Origin: Bacteroidales bacterium
Lineage (GTDB): Bacteria; Bacteroidota; Bacteroidia; Bacteroidales; Marinilabiliaceae
DNA length: 43,240 nt
Assembly: GCA_012838865.1 (NCBI GenBank)
Contig: DUOK01000098.1
Span: forward strand, 1 to 43,240
Reading direction: 5' to 3'
Part shown: piece by piece, positions 17,612 to 26,020 of the stretch
Layout of the letters: each line of letters starts with the position of its first letter
Numbering within the stretch: position 1 is the first letter of the stretch
Notes under the pieces: model-generated
What the model was told of the DNA's origin: nothing
What the model saw: only the letters and a program-made list of their open reading frames with translations
The model's database searches: none
Translations under genes and position numbers: made by a program

Positions 17612-18877
17612 TCAGGGTTGAGCGTTTTTGACACCTGCCTCCTTGGCTTCTGCACCAGCTTCCTTCAACCAACTCCGATCCACGTAAAACAAAGGCAACT
17701 CCGCCGGCTTTTTCCAAATCTCCAGCTGCTGACCAGCTTTTAAATGTCGCGACGACAAACGATTCCAATGTTGAACATCTTCTACCCGCACGCCATAACT
17801 CATTGCTATGCGATGAAAAAACTCTCCCTTTCGTACGGTATGAATAATTTTGTGACGCCCTTGCCGCTCGCCAATCGGAGGAAGTCCGGCAGAAGGAGGG
17901 GCAGCCTCCTCCTGCAGCAAATGCCGCTGCTCAAAAAACAAAAGCAGCTTCTCCCGGGGCAAAGCAATCTCTACCGGCTCATCAATCACCGGGATATAGT
18001 CGCGTAAAAAAACAGGATTAAGTAAGCGTAAGAGCGTTACGTCCACCTCAATCAAAGCAGCCAGCTGCTCAAACGACACCGACCGCCCCAAATGGGCAAA
18101 ACCCAAATCTTCATAGCGAAAAGGGGCCGGCGTAGGAACGATCCCATAATCGTGGTAATGGTTCATGGCATAATTCACTGCAATAAAGGCAGGCACATAG
18201 CCACGGGTCTCGGCCGACAAGTAGGGCCTGATTTTCCAGTAGTCGCGCTCGCCACCGGCTTTTACAATGGCCTCATTGACCACACCAATGCCTCCGTTGT
18301 AGGCAGCCAGCACCAGATGCCAATCCTGAAAATTATCGTAAAGATACTTGAGGTAGCGACAAGCAGCCTCTGTTGATTTCACGGGATCGGCACGCTCATC
18401 GAGGTAGGAACTCACTTCCAAATCAAACATACGACCCGCCTGATACAAGAATTGCCAAAGGCCCACCGCTCCTGAAGAGGAACGCGCCCTCGGTTCCAGG
18501 GCCGACTCCACTACAGCCAGATACTTCAGTTCAAGCGGCAGCCCCATTTTGTCGAGCTGCTCTTCAAACAAAGGGAAGTACAATTCGGCCCGTCCAATAA
18601 TGGCCGCCAGGTGTTCCTGGCGTTGCCGCGTGTAAACATCTATGTAGGCCTGAACCTGCGCGTTGTAAATTAATGAAATGGGTGTAGCCGCATCCAAACG
18701 CGCCATGCGTGAGGCCACCAGCTCCTCGGAGACAACCGGCACCTGCGCAGCTGAGTCCGACCCAAAACCCAAATGCAGCAAAAGCAAAAGGGTAAGCCCG
18801 AACAGCCGGCCCAATTCAGCATTTTTAAGCCGAAAATACCAATCAGGCCTTCTTATCTTGCGATTTATCCGACTCAT
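17612..18877 (-). CDS. MltD-like lytic transglycosylase with C-terminal LysM
   Basis: The 421-residue protein has a signal peptide (hydrophobic segment about residues 27-42, cut near SAAQ) and no lipobox. The SLT/GH23 lysozyme-like domain follows, with the catalytic Glu in LAVVESALEPRARSS and the downstream AVGLWQFL and LVLAAYNGGIGVVNEA motifs. A single LysM peptidoglycan-binding repeat lies near the C-terminus (HTVRKGEFFHRIAMSYGVR onward). It should cleave peptidoglycan in the periplasm. E. coli MltD carries two LysM repeats; here only one is clear. Its ATG at 18877 overlaps the tatA end by 35 bases in another frame. Confidence 0.92.
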   Translation of the reverse strand: MSRINRKIRRPDWYFRLKNAELGRLFGLTLLLLLHLGFGSDSAAQVPVVSEELVASRMARLDAATPISLIYNAQVQAYIDVYTRQRQEHLAAIIGRAELYFPLFEEQLDKMGLPLELKYLAVVESALEPRARSSSGAVGLWQFLYQAGRMFDLEVSSYLDERADPVKSTEAACRYLKYLYDNFQDWHLVLAAYNGGIGVVNEAIVKAGGERDYWKIRPYLSAETRGYVPAFIAVNYAMNHYHDYGIVPTPAPFRYEDLGFAHLGRSVSFEQLAALIEVDVTLLRLLNPVFLRDYIPVIDEPVEIALPREKLLLFFEQRHLLQEEAAPPSAGLPPIGERQGRHKIIHTVRKGEFFHRIAMSYGVRVEDVQHWNRLSSRHLKAGQQLEIWKKPAELPLFYVDRSWLKEAGAEAKEAGVKNAQP

Positions 18878-19037
18878 CTTCTTCGTTGCGTGCCTTTTTA
18901 AATTCCTTAAGGCCCTGTCCCAAACCCTTCATCATTTCCGGGATTTTCCGCCCCCCAAAAAGCAAGACTACGACAAGAACGATAACAATCAATTCCCAGC
19001 CGCCAGGAATTCCGAGGAAAAATAGTTGAGCCGTCAT
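18843..19037 (-). CDS. tatA: Twin-arginine translocase subunit TatA/E
   Basis: The 64-residue protein has the TatA layout: one N-terminal transmembrane helix (WELIVIVLVVVLLFGG), the FGGRKIPEMMKGLGQGLKEFK hinge and amphipathic helix given here in part, and a short charged tail (SDKSQDKKA). TatA forms the variable-size pore of the Tat pathway for folded proteins in the inner membrane. No tatC is present in the window. Its end overlaps the start of the transglycosylase gene. It follows rseP by 44 bases. Confidence 0.94.
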   Translation of the reverse strand: MTAQLFFLGIPGGWELIVIVLVVVLLFGGRKIPEMMKGLGQGLKEFKKARNEEDESDKSQDKKA

Positions 19038-19081
19038 ACGCCTGTATTTAGTGGATGAACAAAGTTAAAAAACCTCAGAGA

Positions 19082-20401
19082 TTATTTAAACAGCCAGCGA
19101 TACAAATCGTTGCCGTTGGCAAAAATCAACAATCCAAAGAGCAAAATCATGCCGGTCATTTGAGCGTACTCCATAAACTTATCGCTGGGCTTGCGCCGGG
19201 CCACAATTTCATAGAGTAAGAACATAACATGGCCGCCATCCAAAGCCGGAATGGGCAAAATATTCATAAAAGCCAGAATTATCGACAGGAAAGCGGTCAT
19301 GTGCCAAAAAATCTGCCAGTCCCATGCCGATGGGAATAAACTCCCGATGGTTCCAAAGCCCCCAAGCTGCTTGGCGCCTTCGCGACTGAAGACCAATTTC
19401 AACTGTTTTACGTAGTCGCCCAGCACGGTCACTCCCTTGCTGATTCCAGCCGGGAAAGCTTCCCAAAATCCATACTGCACTTCCTTTACGCCCAAAATAC
19501 TTGCCGGATCCTTAACAAAAAATCCCATCAAACCTTTTTCGTCCACCTCAATGGGCAAGGTCAAGGCTTCTCCGTTTCGGTAAATGGTGGCCTGAGTAGT
19601 TTGGCCTGCCACTTCACCGAGGTAGGCCGAGAGTTGATGAAAATAGGGAACGGCTGCCGTGTCCAGTGCCACAATGTTATCGCCACGCTGCAGGCCCGCC
19701 CTGGCGGCTCCACTTCCCGCTTGAACCGAATCTACAATGGTAGGAATCTGGTAAGAGGCCAGCATCCTGACCTCTTCGGCCAAAATCCGTTGATTAAAAT
19801 CGGCCGGAATATTCAAAACAAAGAGCGAATCGCCCCGCTGCACCTGCACAGCGTGCCCCTCCTCCACCAAAATCATTTTCACAATGGAAGAGACCTCTTC
19901 TACCGGATTGCCGTCGATGGCTAAAATGTGGTCGCCATCCTGCAGTCCAATCTCATGGGCGAGGGGATGAAAGTACAAGCCATAACGTGCATTCTCTGCC
20001 GGAATATAGGCATCGCCCCAGCGAAACAAGATCATCCAGAAAATAACGATGGCTGTAACAAAATTCACCACCACTCCGCCGACCATAATCAAGAGTCGCT
20101 GCCAGGCCGGTTTCGATCGAAACTCGTAGGGCTTCGGCGGCTGAGCCAGTTGCTCTTTATCCATCGACTCGTCGATCATTCCTGAAATTTTCACGTAACC
20201 ACCCAGCGGCAACCAGCCCAGGCCGTACTCCGTGTCGCCCTTTTTGAATTTAAACAGCGAAAAACCCGCATCGAAAAAGAGATAAAACTTCTCTACCCTG
20301 GTCTTGAACAAACGAGCAAAGAAAAAGTGACCAAACTCATGCAAAATCACCAATATGGAGAGACTCAGAATAAGCTGTAATACCTTAATAAAAAAATCCA
20401 T
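19082..20401 (-). CDS. rseP: RseP-type site-2 intramembrane metalloprotease
   Basis: The 439-residue membrane protein has the zinc motif HEFGH at residues 21-25 in the first helix and the second active-site motif NILPIPALDGGHV near the C-terminus. Two PDZ-like domains lie between them (around GLQDGDHILAIDGNPVEE and AGLQRGDNIVALDTAAVP). RseP enzymes cut anti-sigma factors and leftover signal peptides within the inner membrane. No anti-sigma or sigma-E gene is visible here. It lies 41 bases after dxr, a neighbour of rseP in many bacteria. Confidence 0.95.
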   Translation of the reverse strand: MDFFIKVLQLILSLSILVILHEFGHFFFARLFKTRVEKFYLFFDAGFSLFKFKKGDTEYGLGWLPLGGYVKISGMIDESMDKEQLAQPPKPYEFRSKPAWQRLLIMVGGVVVNFVTAIVIFWMILFRWGDAYIPAENARYGLYFHPLAHEIGLQDGDHILAIDGNPVEEVSSIVKMILVEEGHAVQVQRGDSLFVLNIPADFNQRILAEEVRMLASYQIPTIVDSVQAGSGAARAGLQRGDNIVALDTAAVPYFHQLSAYLGEVAGQTTQATIYRNGEALTLPIEVDEKGLMGFFVKDPASILGVKEVQYGFWEAFPAGISKGVTVLGDYVKQLKLVFSREGAKQLGGFGTIGSLFPSAWDWQIFWHMTAFLSIILAFMNILPIPALDGGHVMFLLYEIVARRKPSDKFMEYAQMTGMILLFGLLIFANGNDLYRWLFK

Positions 20402-20442
20402 TGAACCCAGTGTTTAATAATAGCTTGCAAAGATAGTGTTTT

Positions 20443-21594
20443 TTAGCGCACCAGCGACGTGGCCAGCTCGCGCGCTTCGCAATCGCTTTCCACAAAATCG
20501 TTAAGGCTGCAGTCGGACTTAAAACTGGCCCGGGCCAGGGTTTGTTCAATGATCGACGACATTTCTACAAAACCGGCCTTCCCCTTTAAAAAGGCGGCAA
20601 CGGCCACTTCGTTGGCCGCATTCAACACGCAGGGCGCATTGCCCCCTTTTTCCATCGCCTCATAGGCCATAGCCAGGTTGCGGAACACCGCCACATCGGC
20701 CTTTTCAAAAGTCAGAGAAGGAAAATCCATAAAGTTGAAGCGCGGAAAGCTGTTGGGTAAGCGTTCCGGATAACCCAGGGCATATTGAATGGGCAGACGC
20801 ATATCGGGCAAGCCCATCTGGGCCTTTATGGAGCCATCAGCAAACTGTACCATACTGTGCACAATGGATTGCGGATGCACCACTATCTCAATCTGCTTGG
20901 GCTGAACATTAAAGAGCCAGCGTGCCTCAATGGCCTCCAGACCCTTATTCATCAGCGAAGCCGAATCAATGGTGATCTTATCGCCCATCTTCCAGTTGGG
21001 ATGATTCAACGCCTGGCAGCGCGTAACCTTACGCAAAAAATCCACACTCTTACCCCGAAAAGGTCCCCCCGAAGCGGTTAAGAGAATCTTCTCCACCGGA
21101 TTTTCAGCCTCCCCCTGCAAACACTGAAAAATGGCAGAATGTTCCGAATCGACAGGCAATACGGGCACTCCCTTACGTCGTGCCAGATCCATTATCAACT
21201 CCCCGGCCACCACCAAGGTCTCCTTGTTGGCCAGAGCTACGGGAATGCCGGCTTCCAGAGCACGGACCGTCGGCAACAAACCCGCAAAGCCCACCATCGA
21301 GGTCAACACCATATCGTTGGTAGATACCGCGGCCAATTGGGCTATCGCCTCGGCACCGGCAAAGACCTTAATGCCCTCCGGCTCCAGAAGACTTTTCAGC
21401 TGTGGATAAAGCGCCTCGTTACCAATGGCCACCATATTCGGCTGATACTTCAAAGCCTGGGCAGCCAATAAATCCACATTATTATGGGCCGTAAGCACTT
21501 CCACCGAGAAGCGATCGGGATGCGCATCCACTACTTCAAGGGCTTGCGTACCAATGGAACCCGTAGATCCCAAAATGGCAATACGTTTCAACAT
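20443..21594 (-). CDS. dxr: 1-deoxy-D-xylulose-5-phosphate reductoisomerase
   Basis: Dxr makes 2-C-methyl-D-erythritol 4-phosphate, the committed step of the MEP isoprenoid pathway. From the ATG at 21594 the 383-residue protein starts with the NADPH-binding motif MLKRIAILGSTGSIGTQAL. Other family blocks are ALANKETLVVAGE, PVDSEHSAIFQCL (metal-binding Asp and Glu) and HPNWKMGDKITIDSASLMNK. The frame is open far upstream, but those residues lie inside the M23 gene and are not Dxr-like, so the shorter start was chosen. It lies between the M23 peptidase and rseP. Confidence 0.97.
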   Translation of the reverse strand: MLKRIAILGSTGSIGTQALEVVDAHPDRFSVEVLTAHNNVDLLAAQALKYQPNMVAIGNEALYPQLKSLLEPEGIKVFAGAEAIAQLAAVSTNDMVLTSMVGFAGLLPTVRALEAGIPVALANKETLVVAGELIMDLARRKGVPVLPVDSEHSAIFQCLQGEAENPVEKILLTASGGPFRGKSVDFLRKVTRCQALNHPNWKMGDKITIDSASLMNKGLEAIEARWLFNVQPKQIEIVVHPQSIVHSMVQFADGSIKAQMGLPDMRLPIQYALGYPERLPNSFPRFNFMDFPSLTFEKADVAVFRNLAMAYEAMEKGGNAPCVLNAANEVAVAAFLKGKAGFVEMSSIIEQTLARASFKSDCSLNDFVESDCEARELATSLVR

Positions 21595-21626
21595 AATTTG
21601 TTCAGGTTTAGCAGCAAGCAGCCAAC

Positions 21627-22505
21627 TCAGAAAGAAATGTAGTCGGTGGGATTTAAAGGTACCCCGTTGTACCACAACTCGAAATGCAGATGCGGACCGG
21701 TAGTTAATTCTCCGGAGTTGCCCACACGGGCAATGGCCTCGCCGGCCTTTACAACCTGTCCCACTTCCTTCAATATGATTTCGTTGTGCTTGTAAATAGA
21801 TATCAGGTTGTTCGGGTGTTGTACCTGCACCACATAGCCCGTTTCCACCGTCCATCCGGTAAACACCACCATGCCGTCCATCACAGCGGCTACCCGTCCC
21901 CCGGGGGCCGCTACAATATCCACCCCGTAATGCCCCTTCGTCTCTCCAAAGCCATTCACCACCATGCCCTTAATGGGACTAACAAAAAAGGCACTTTCAA
22001 GCGCCACAGTACGCTGGGGACTTTCCCTGGCCGAAAGATTAAAGCGCTCCTCACGCTCTACCTGAGCCCGAAGCAGGGAATCTTCTTCGGAACGAGAAAA
22101 TGTGGGAACAACCGCTAGGGCGTTCGTTTCCGGTTGCTCCTTATCATCGGGCGCCGAATCATCAGGCACCTCACCATGCAATATGGCCTTAAAACTGTTA
22201 ATAAAACGATCGCGTTTGTCGATCTCCACCAGCAGTGAATCCACCCGTTGGGCATTGCGGACAATCAACAAGCGCTGTTGGGCATCCGGATAACCCGGAA
22301 TGTATTCCCGCAAACCGGTAAAGGCAATCAGCAGCGTTACCAAAACCACCAATAACACCGCGATGCTACCCGCTACAGTAAATACATTCAGCCGCGAAAG
22401 GCGCATAACAAACAACTCCTCATAACTCTGCTCATTAAAGATGGCCAGGCGATATTTATCTCTGAGCTTCTTCAGCAGCGTTTTTTTCTTCTTCTGATCA
22501 GTCAT
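21627..22505 (-). CDS. M23 family membrane-anchored metallopeptidase
   Basis: The 292-residue protein has a basic cytoplasmic N-terminus (MTDQKKKKTLLKKLRDKYR), one transmembrane helix (about residues 43-63) and a periplasmic part with a short coiled region. It ends in an M23/LytM domain. Zinc ligands are visible in GHYGVDIVAAPGG and the HxH of GPHLHFELWYNG. M23 enzymes cut peptidoglycan cross-links; the intact HxH suggests it is active. The ATG at 22505 was preferred over one at 22532 because the added residues (MLSPYYTTR) overlap the promoter box. It heads the minus-strand run leading to dxr. Confidence 0.92.
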   Translation of the reverse strand: MTDQKKKKTLLKKLRDKYRLAIFNEQSYEELFVMRLSRLNVFTVAGSIAVLLVVLVTLLIAFTGLREYIPGYPDAQQRLLIVRNAQRVDSLLVEIDKRDRFINSFKAILHGEVPDDSAPDDKEQPETNALAVVPTFSRSEEDSLLRAQVEREERFNLSARESPQRTVALESAFFVSPIKGMVVNGFGETKGHYGVDIVAAPGGRVAAVMDGMVVFTGWTVETGYVVQVQHPNNLISIYKHNEIILKEVGQVVKAGEAIARVGNSGELTTGPHLHFELWYNGVPLNPTDYISF

Positions 22506-22529
22506 TCGCGTAGTATAATAAGGTGACAG

Positions 22530-22537
22530 CAAATTTA
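22530..22537 (-). promoter_or_regulatory. TAAATTTG -7 box before the M23-dxr run
   Basis: Read on the minus strand this is a full TAnnTTTG match 24 bases before the ATG at 22505. A second match, TAGTTTTG, lies about 40 bases further up. No clear -33 TTTG was found for the first. The 141-base region between the divergent genes is very AT-rich. Confidence 0.4.
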
Positions 22538-22646
22538 TTAAAATTTACCAGAAGGGGAAATTTTAATAAAAAACAAAACTATCCAACAAAATTCATATAT
22601 TGCTACTCATTAAGCTTTTACCACTGTTTAAACAACAACTATCCAA

Positions 22647-24497
22647 ATGAAAAAATTGAAGCCTTTGGCGCTTTGGTGCCTCACACTAATGTTGCCCCTC
22701 TTGGGCAGCAGCTGTCAAACAGCCACGGAAGTCTCCGAAGTTAAAGAACTGGTCTATGGCCCCATCCCCATGGTGTACGAACTGCCCGAAGTAAGCGGCA
22801 CCATCTTTTACGCCGCACCCGATGGAGATCCCGCGGCTGAAGGAAGCATCCTTGAAGCACCCACCACCATCGAGTCGGCAATAAGCCGTGTAAGCACAGG
22901 CGACGCCATTGTACTTCGTGGAGGCACCTACCGCACCGGAGACCTCACCTTTAACCAGGGCATCACCATTCAGCCCTACCGCGATGAACAACCCGTATTA
23001 AAGGGCACACTGGTAGCCGAAAACTGGGAACAGGATGAAGCAGGTGTTTGGTTTACCCGGTGGACGACTCTTTTTCCCGGTCAACCCGAAGCCTGGTGGG
23101 TGCCTGAGCGCAACCTGGAATTCACCCCCCTGCACCGCTTCAACAACGACGGCATTTTTATCAATGGGGCTTATTTGCAATCGGTCGGCAGCATTGCCGA
23201 ACTCACCCCGGAAACCTATTTTGTTGATTACGACGCCGAACGCATATATTTGGGCAGCGACCCCAATGGCCGGCTCGTAGAAATCACCGCCTTCCGAAAA
23301 GCCATTTTCCGTACCACCGCAGAAGTTCATGGCAAGCAAAACGACGGTAAGGGGCCCATCATTCGCGGCTTAGACATTCAGCAGTACCCCGACACCATGG
23401 TGCACATCGACGGCTACTACCCCCAGGGCATCTCGGCCGAGCACGAGCATGGCACCGACGTGGTGGGCACCGTTTTTGAAAATTGTTCCTTTACCCAATG
23501 CTTCCGCATAGGAGTCTTTGCCATTGGCAACGATATGATTATGCGCAACTGCCGCATCGAAGACACCAACACCGAAGGCTTGTATGTGGTGGCCTCCAAC
23601 GACGTCTTGCTCGAGCGCAACATCTTTGCCCACAACAACATTGAAAAATGGACCGGCTTCTTCCCGGCTGCCGTAAAAATATTCAACCAAAGTCACCGCG
23701 TTACAGCCCGTGAAAACCTCATCACCAACCATCCCAACTCCAACGGCTTGTGGTACGACGTGGGCAACGAAAACGGCGTTTTTGTCAACAACCGCATCGA
23801 AAAGGTGGGCAGTCCCGAAGGCCCCTTCCGCAAAGATCAGGTTTGGCCCAGCAGCAACGGCTTCTTCTTTGAAATATCCAGCGGTGTTTTGGTTGCCGGC
23901 AACACCTTTGTCAACAACAACCAGGGCCTCCTGATCCTCAACAGCGACGACGCCGAAATTTACAACAACACCTTTATCGACAGTCGCGTAGCCTTTGGAC
24001 GCAACGAAAGAGGCGACGACGCGGACCACTTCGGCTGGCACATTCGTACCGGCCCCGCCGTAGATGCCCGCGAAAACCATGTCTTTGTCAACAACCTGAT
24101 GGTACAGACCCGCAACTACGATTGGCCCATGGTCCACGTATGGCAACCCGCCGCAATGTGCGATCGCCTGACCAGTCCCACCCTAAAAGCCATGAACAAC
24201 AACGTGTACGTGAAGCAAAGCGAAGGCAAGCAGACGCCCCTGCTGCTCTGGTCACCGGCAGCCTCCGAAGAGAACTGCCAGAGAAGCTTTATGCAGCCCT
24301 CCGACTTCACCGCCGTTTACCACTACTTTGAAGCCAACAGTCGGCTCTTCGACAACTACAACGGTCCCCTCCTGATTAAAGACCAGGCCATCTCGGCCGA
24401 CTTTGAAGGACACCAGGCCGCCACCACCCTGCCCGACCACGTTCAGGCAGCTACCGGCTGGCCCGCTGCCGAAACCCCCTTTGTCGGAGCCAGGTAA
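22647..24497 (+). CDS. Right-handed parallel beta-helix lipoprotein
   Basis: The 616-residue protein begins with a lipoprotein signal (lipobox GSSC, Cys23). It then has an opening typical of surface beta-helix proteins (TIFYAAPDGDPAAEGS, then PTTIESAISRVSTGDAIVLRGGTY). A long right-handed beta-helix with Asn-rich turns follows (VFENCSFTQC, MRNCRIEDTNTEGLYV, LLERNIFAHNN, VAGNTFVNNNQGLLI, IYNNTFIDSR). This fold is used by pectate and alginate lyases and other polysaccharide enzymes. I see no family-defining catalytic motif, so the substrate is unknown. There is no T9SS C-terminal domain; the chain ends soon after the helix. It is alone, with no SusC/SusD or glycoside hydrolase neighbours. The ATG at 22647 gives a good signal sequence. 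Confidence 0.85.
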   Translation: MKKLKPLALWCLTLMLPLLGSSCQTATEVSEVKELVYGPIPMVYELPEVSGTIFYAAPDGDPAAEGSILEAPTTIESAISRVSTGDAIVLRGGTYRTGDLTFNQGITIQPYRDEQPVLKGTLVAENWEQDEAGVWFTRWTTLFPGQPEAWWVPERNLEFTPLHRFNNDGIFINGAYLQSVGSIAELTPETYFVDYDAERIYLGSDPNGRLVEITAFRKAIFRTTAEVHGKQNDGKGPIIRGLDIQQYPDTMVHIDGYYPQGISAEHEHGTDVVGTVFENCSFTQCFRIGVFAIGNDMIMRNCRIEDTNTEGLYVVASNDVLLERNIFAHNNIEKWTGFFPAAVKIFNQSHRVTARENLITNHPNSNGLWYDVGNENGVFVNNRIEKVGSPEGPFRKDQVWPSSNGFFFEISSGVLVAGNTFVNNNQGLLILNSDDAEIYNNTFIDSRVAFGRNERGDDADHFGWHIRTGPAVDARENHVFVNNLMVQTRNYDWPMVHVWQPAAMCDRLTSPTLKAMNNNVYVKQSEGKQTPLLLWSPAASEENCQRSFMQPSDFTAVYHYFEANSRLFDNYNGPLLIKDQAISADFEGHQAATTLPDHVQAATGWPAAETPFVGAR

Positions 24498-24531
24498 AGC
24501 AAGCTACAAGGAGGCAGAATTTAGTACCGCT

Positions 24532-24870
24532 CTAATATAGGAATCCAAAAAGCCATAATGGGATTTTGTTACCAAAGCCAAATTCTGTATTGTCTGTTAC
24601 AATAAATGCATCATGGAGCTTGGCTATTTGCTTTTTGCTTTTTGTCCTTCCTCCAATTTCAAAGGAATATTTCCGATTCACTATAAAATCTGCGGTGTCG
24701 GATAACTCTATTGTGTGTTTGTATTTTAGTTGATTGACAAAGAATGTTTCGCGCATATTTCCTTTATTGATTGATTCGCCCTTGAAAGTGTACATAAGGT
24801 TACTATTTTCAAGGTATAGTTTGTCTGGCTTTTGTAAAAGACTTATGCCTTTAGAGTTTTTATATGCTGA
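24532..24870 (-). pseudogene. C-terminal remnant of a DUF4143-type AAA ATPase
   Basis: About 110 residues match the end of the common ATP-binding proteins with a C-terminal DUF4143 domain. The match runs through GISLLQKPDKLYLENSNLMY, GNMRETFFVNQL, then SFEIGGRTKSKKQIAKLHDA and the diagnostic last residues FGFGNKIPLWLFGFLY before the stop. The N-terminal two thirds, including Walker A and B, are absent. Upstream of about 24870 the sequence belongs to a different gene fragment. Intact members have about 380-430 residues and are often mobile, accessory genes of unclear role. The fragment cannot hydrolyse ATP. Confidence 0.8.
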
Positions 24871-24872
24871 AT

Positions 24873-25239
24873 CTACAAAGATAGTATTTTGCTGGTTGCA
24901 GAATACAATACAAAGGATGTTTTGTTGGCTGTAGTGTACACCACCTTGCCTGCATCACAACACACGCATAATGAACGTCTAGACTTTTATCACCAGTCAT
25001 AAATATATCAATGTAAACGTTCCCAGCTAAAATAATCAAACCTATACTATTCTTTTCACTCAGGATACCAGAAGCTCCTTTGCCTCTATATACCGTATAA
25101 CCAAATCATTATAACCTCTATCTGAATACAACCGCGTAGCATACAATACAATCAGAGCAGTGTCATTATTAAAGAGCGTTTCATGGGATATTTTTTGGTT
25201 AACATATACATGACTAACAACACCATGCTTTTTCTCCAT
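24873..25239 (-). pseudogene. Frameshifted unrecognised small gene (second of a coupled pair)
   Basis: A minus-strand ATG at 25239 starts a protein-like frame (MEKKHGVVSHVYVNQKISHE) that reads through ATRLYSDRGYNDLV. It then needs a frame change to continue as YTVYRGKGASGILSEKNSIG, IILAGNVYIDIFMTGDKS and HYACVVM. A second change follows near 24945, to GKVVYTTANKTSFVLYSATS, ending at a stop at 24873. Rejoined, it would give about 120 residues. I do not recognise the family. Its ATG overlaps the stop of the preceding fragment (TAATG), a sign that the two were once translated together. The frameshifts are my reading and could also be separate chance frames. Confidence 0.5.
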
Positions 25240-25523
25240 TAATAAGCAATCGAATGACTATCTTTTTTGAATAAAGTAAAAACAGACATCTCGGTCGTTT
25301 TAACAGTCTTGGGAATAGCCTTACTACTCAATATCTGGTTGCTGACATTCTTCGCTTTTAACTCTACAGAAGAATCTGTCACAGTTTTTACAACCGGTTT
25401 TTTAGCTCCACCCTCTCCTTTCACCGCCTATATGGCCATATCCATAAAATCATATCCACTCGAGAAGGAACCAATACTTACTCTGGGATTCAACAAGCCT
25501 ATTAGGTTTGTTACCAAATCTTG
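25239..25523 (-). pseudogene. Broken unrecognised gene with internal stop (first of a coupled pair)
   Basis: One minus-strand frame reads QDLVTNLIGLLNPRVSIGS then FSSGYDFMDMAI and meets a TAG at 25428-25430. It continues in the same frame as AVKGEGGAKKPVVKTVTD, through KAKNVSNQILSSKAIPKTV, to a TAA at 25239. The reading on both sides of the TAG is protein-like, so the stop looks like a mutation. A further fragment in another frame (NLEYEGGVSLLARFG, about 25510-25570) may be its upstream part. The family is not recognised. The stop overlaps the next fragment's ATG. A toxin/immunity or other two-gene accessory unit is possible but unproven. Confidence 0.5.
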
Positions 25524-25660
25524 CTAACAGACTAACACCGCCTTCGTATTCCAAATTCACTTTTACCATACGCAGTTCGCTGGTCGAAAGTACCACCATT
25601 GGACTGATAGCTATTCTCTTTTTTATTATGCTCACAACCTCCTTCGTTAGATCCCAGCCG

Positions 25661-25814
25661 TGGGGCACGGGTGCCCCAGGCCGCGGACTTCAGTCCGCTT
25701 TCCAGAACAGTGCGAAGCGCTGACCACTTCCTCCCAATCATAACCCAGGGTTTCAACCCTGGGGGTTTGTGTGCCTTGGCCCTGCCCCCACCCGCAGGCC
25801 CAAGGCACACAAAC
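25661..25814. repeat. REP-type array of four consecutive hairpins
   Basis: Four inverted repeats follow one another. Positions 25661-25678 have 8-base arms and a GG loop. Positions 25683-25698 (GCGGACT-TC-AGTCCGC) have 7-base arms. Positions 25744-25763 (CCCAGGGTT-TC-AACCCTGGG) have 9-base arms. Positions 25765-25814 have 21-base arms with one mismatch and an 8-base loop. The short GC-rich palindromes with a TC centre resemble the extragenic palindromes mobilised by RAYT (TnpA-REP) transposases. No RAYT gene is in the window, so this would be a non-autonomous copy. It lies between the decayed islet and tRNA-fMet. Confidence 0.75.
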
Positions 25815-25817
25815 GCA

Positions 25818-25852
25818 AGAGCCTCTGTAAACATACTGTTTACAGAGGCTCT
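25818..25852 (-). terminator. Strong hairpin just downstream of tRNA-fMet
   Basis: Perfect 15-base arms (25818-25832 and 25838-25852) enclose a 5-base loop, starting 7 bases after the tRNA 3' end on the minus strand. The position suits a terminator or 3'-processing signal for the tRNA. The T-run after it is poor, so it may equally be a fifth member of the hairpin array. Confidence 0.5.
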
Positions 25853-25858
25853 ACCTAG

Positions 25859-25931
<73 letters not shown>

Positions 25932-25970
25932 ATATATCTTCAGAAGCTTTCTTCTATCGTTTTGCGTGTG

Positions 25971-26002
25971 CAAATATAGGGTGAATTTTCCGAACTTGCA
26001 AG
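25971..26002 (-). promoter_or_regulatory. Candidate tRNA-fMet promoter
   Basis: On the minus strand a TATATTTG box (25978-25971) matches TAnnTTTG, with CTTG (26002-25999) 20 bases upstream as the -33 element. It lies 39 bases before the tRNA 5' end, leaving a short leader to be removed by RNase P. Confidence 0.5.
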
Positions 26003-26020
26003 CTTACTCCTGTAGTTTTT

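Larger units (their letters stand above)
24498..25658. other. AT-rich decayed islet
   Basis: This stretch of about 1.16 kb has no intact gene. Base composition drops visibly to AT-rich against the GC-richer genes on both sides. On the minus strand it holds fragments of at least three genes broken by frameshifts and stops, listed separately. It ends at the hairpin array next to tRNA-fMet. No transposase, integrase or direct-repeat boundary was recognised. Confidence 0.7.

Noticed and set aside
18843-18877. Overlap of tatA and the transglycosylase gene as a fused or frameshifted gene
   Set aside because: Both proteins are complete with proper starts and ends in different frames; a short overlap of neighbouring genes is ordinary.
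25267-25527. Plus-strand frame with a hydrophobic helix (VVLTVLGIALLLNIWLLTFF) as a small membrane protein gene
   Set aside because: It is antisense to the more protein-like broken minus-strand gene, starts at a TTG without a ribosome-binding site, and resembles nothing I know.
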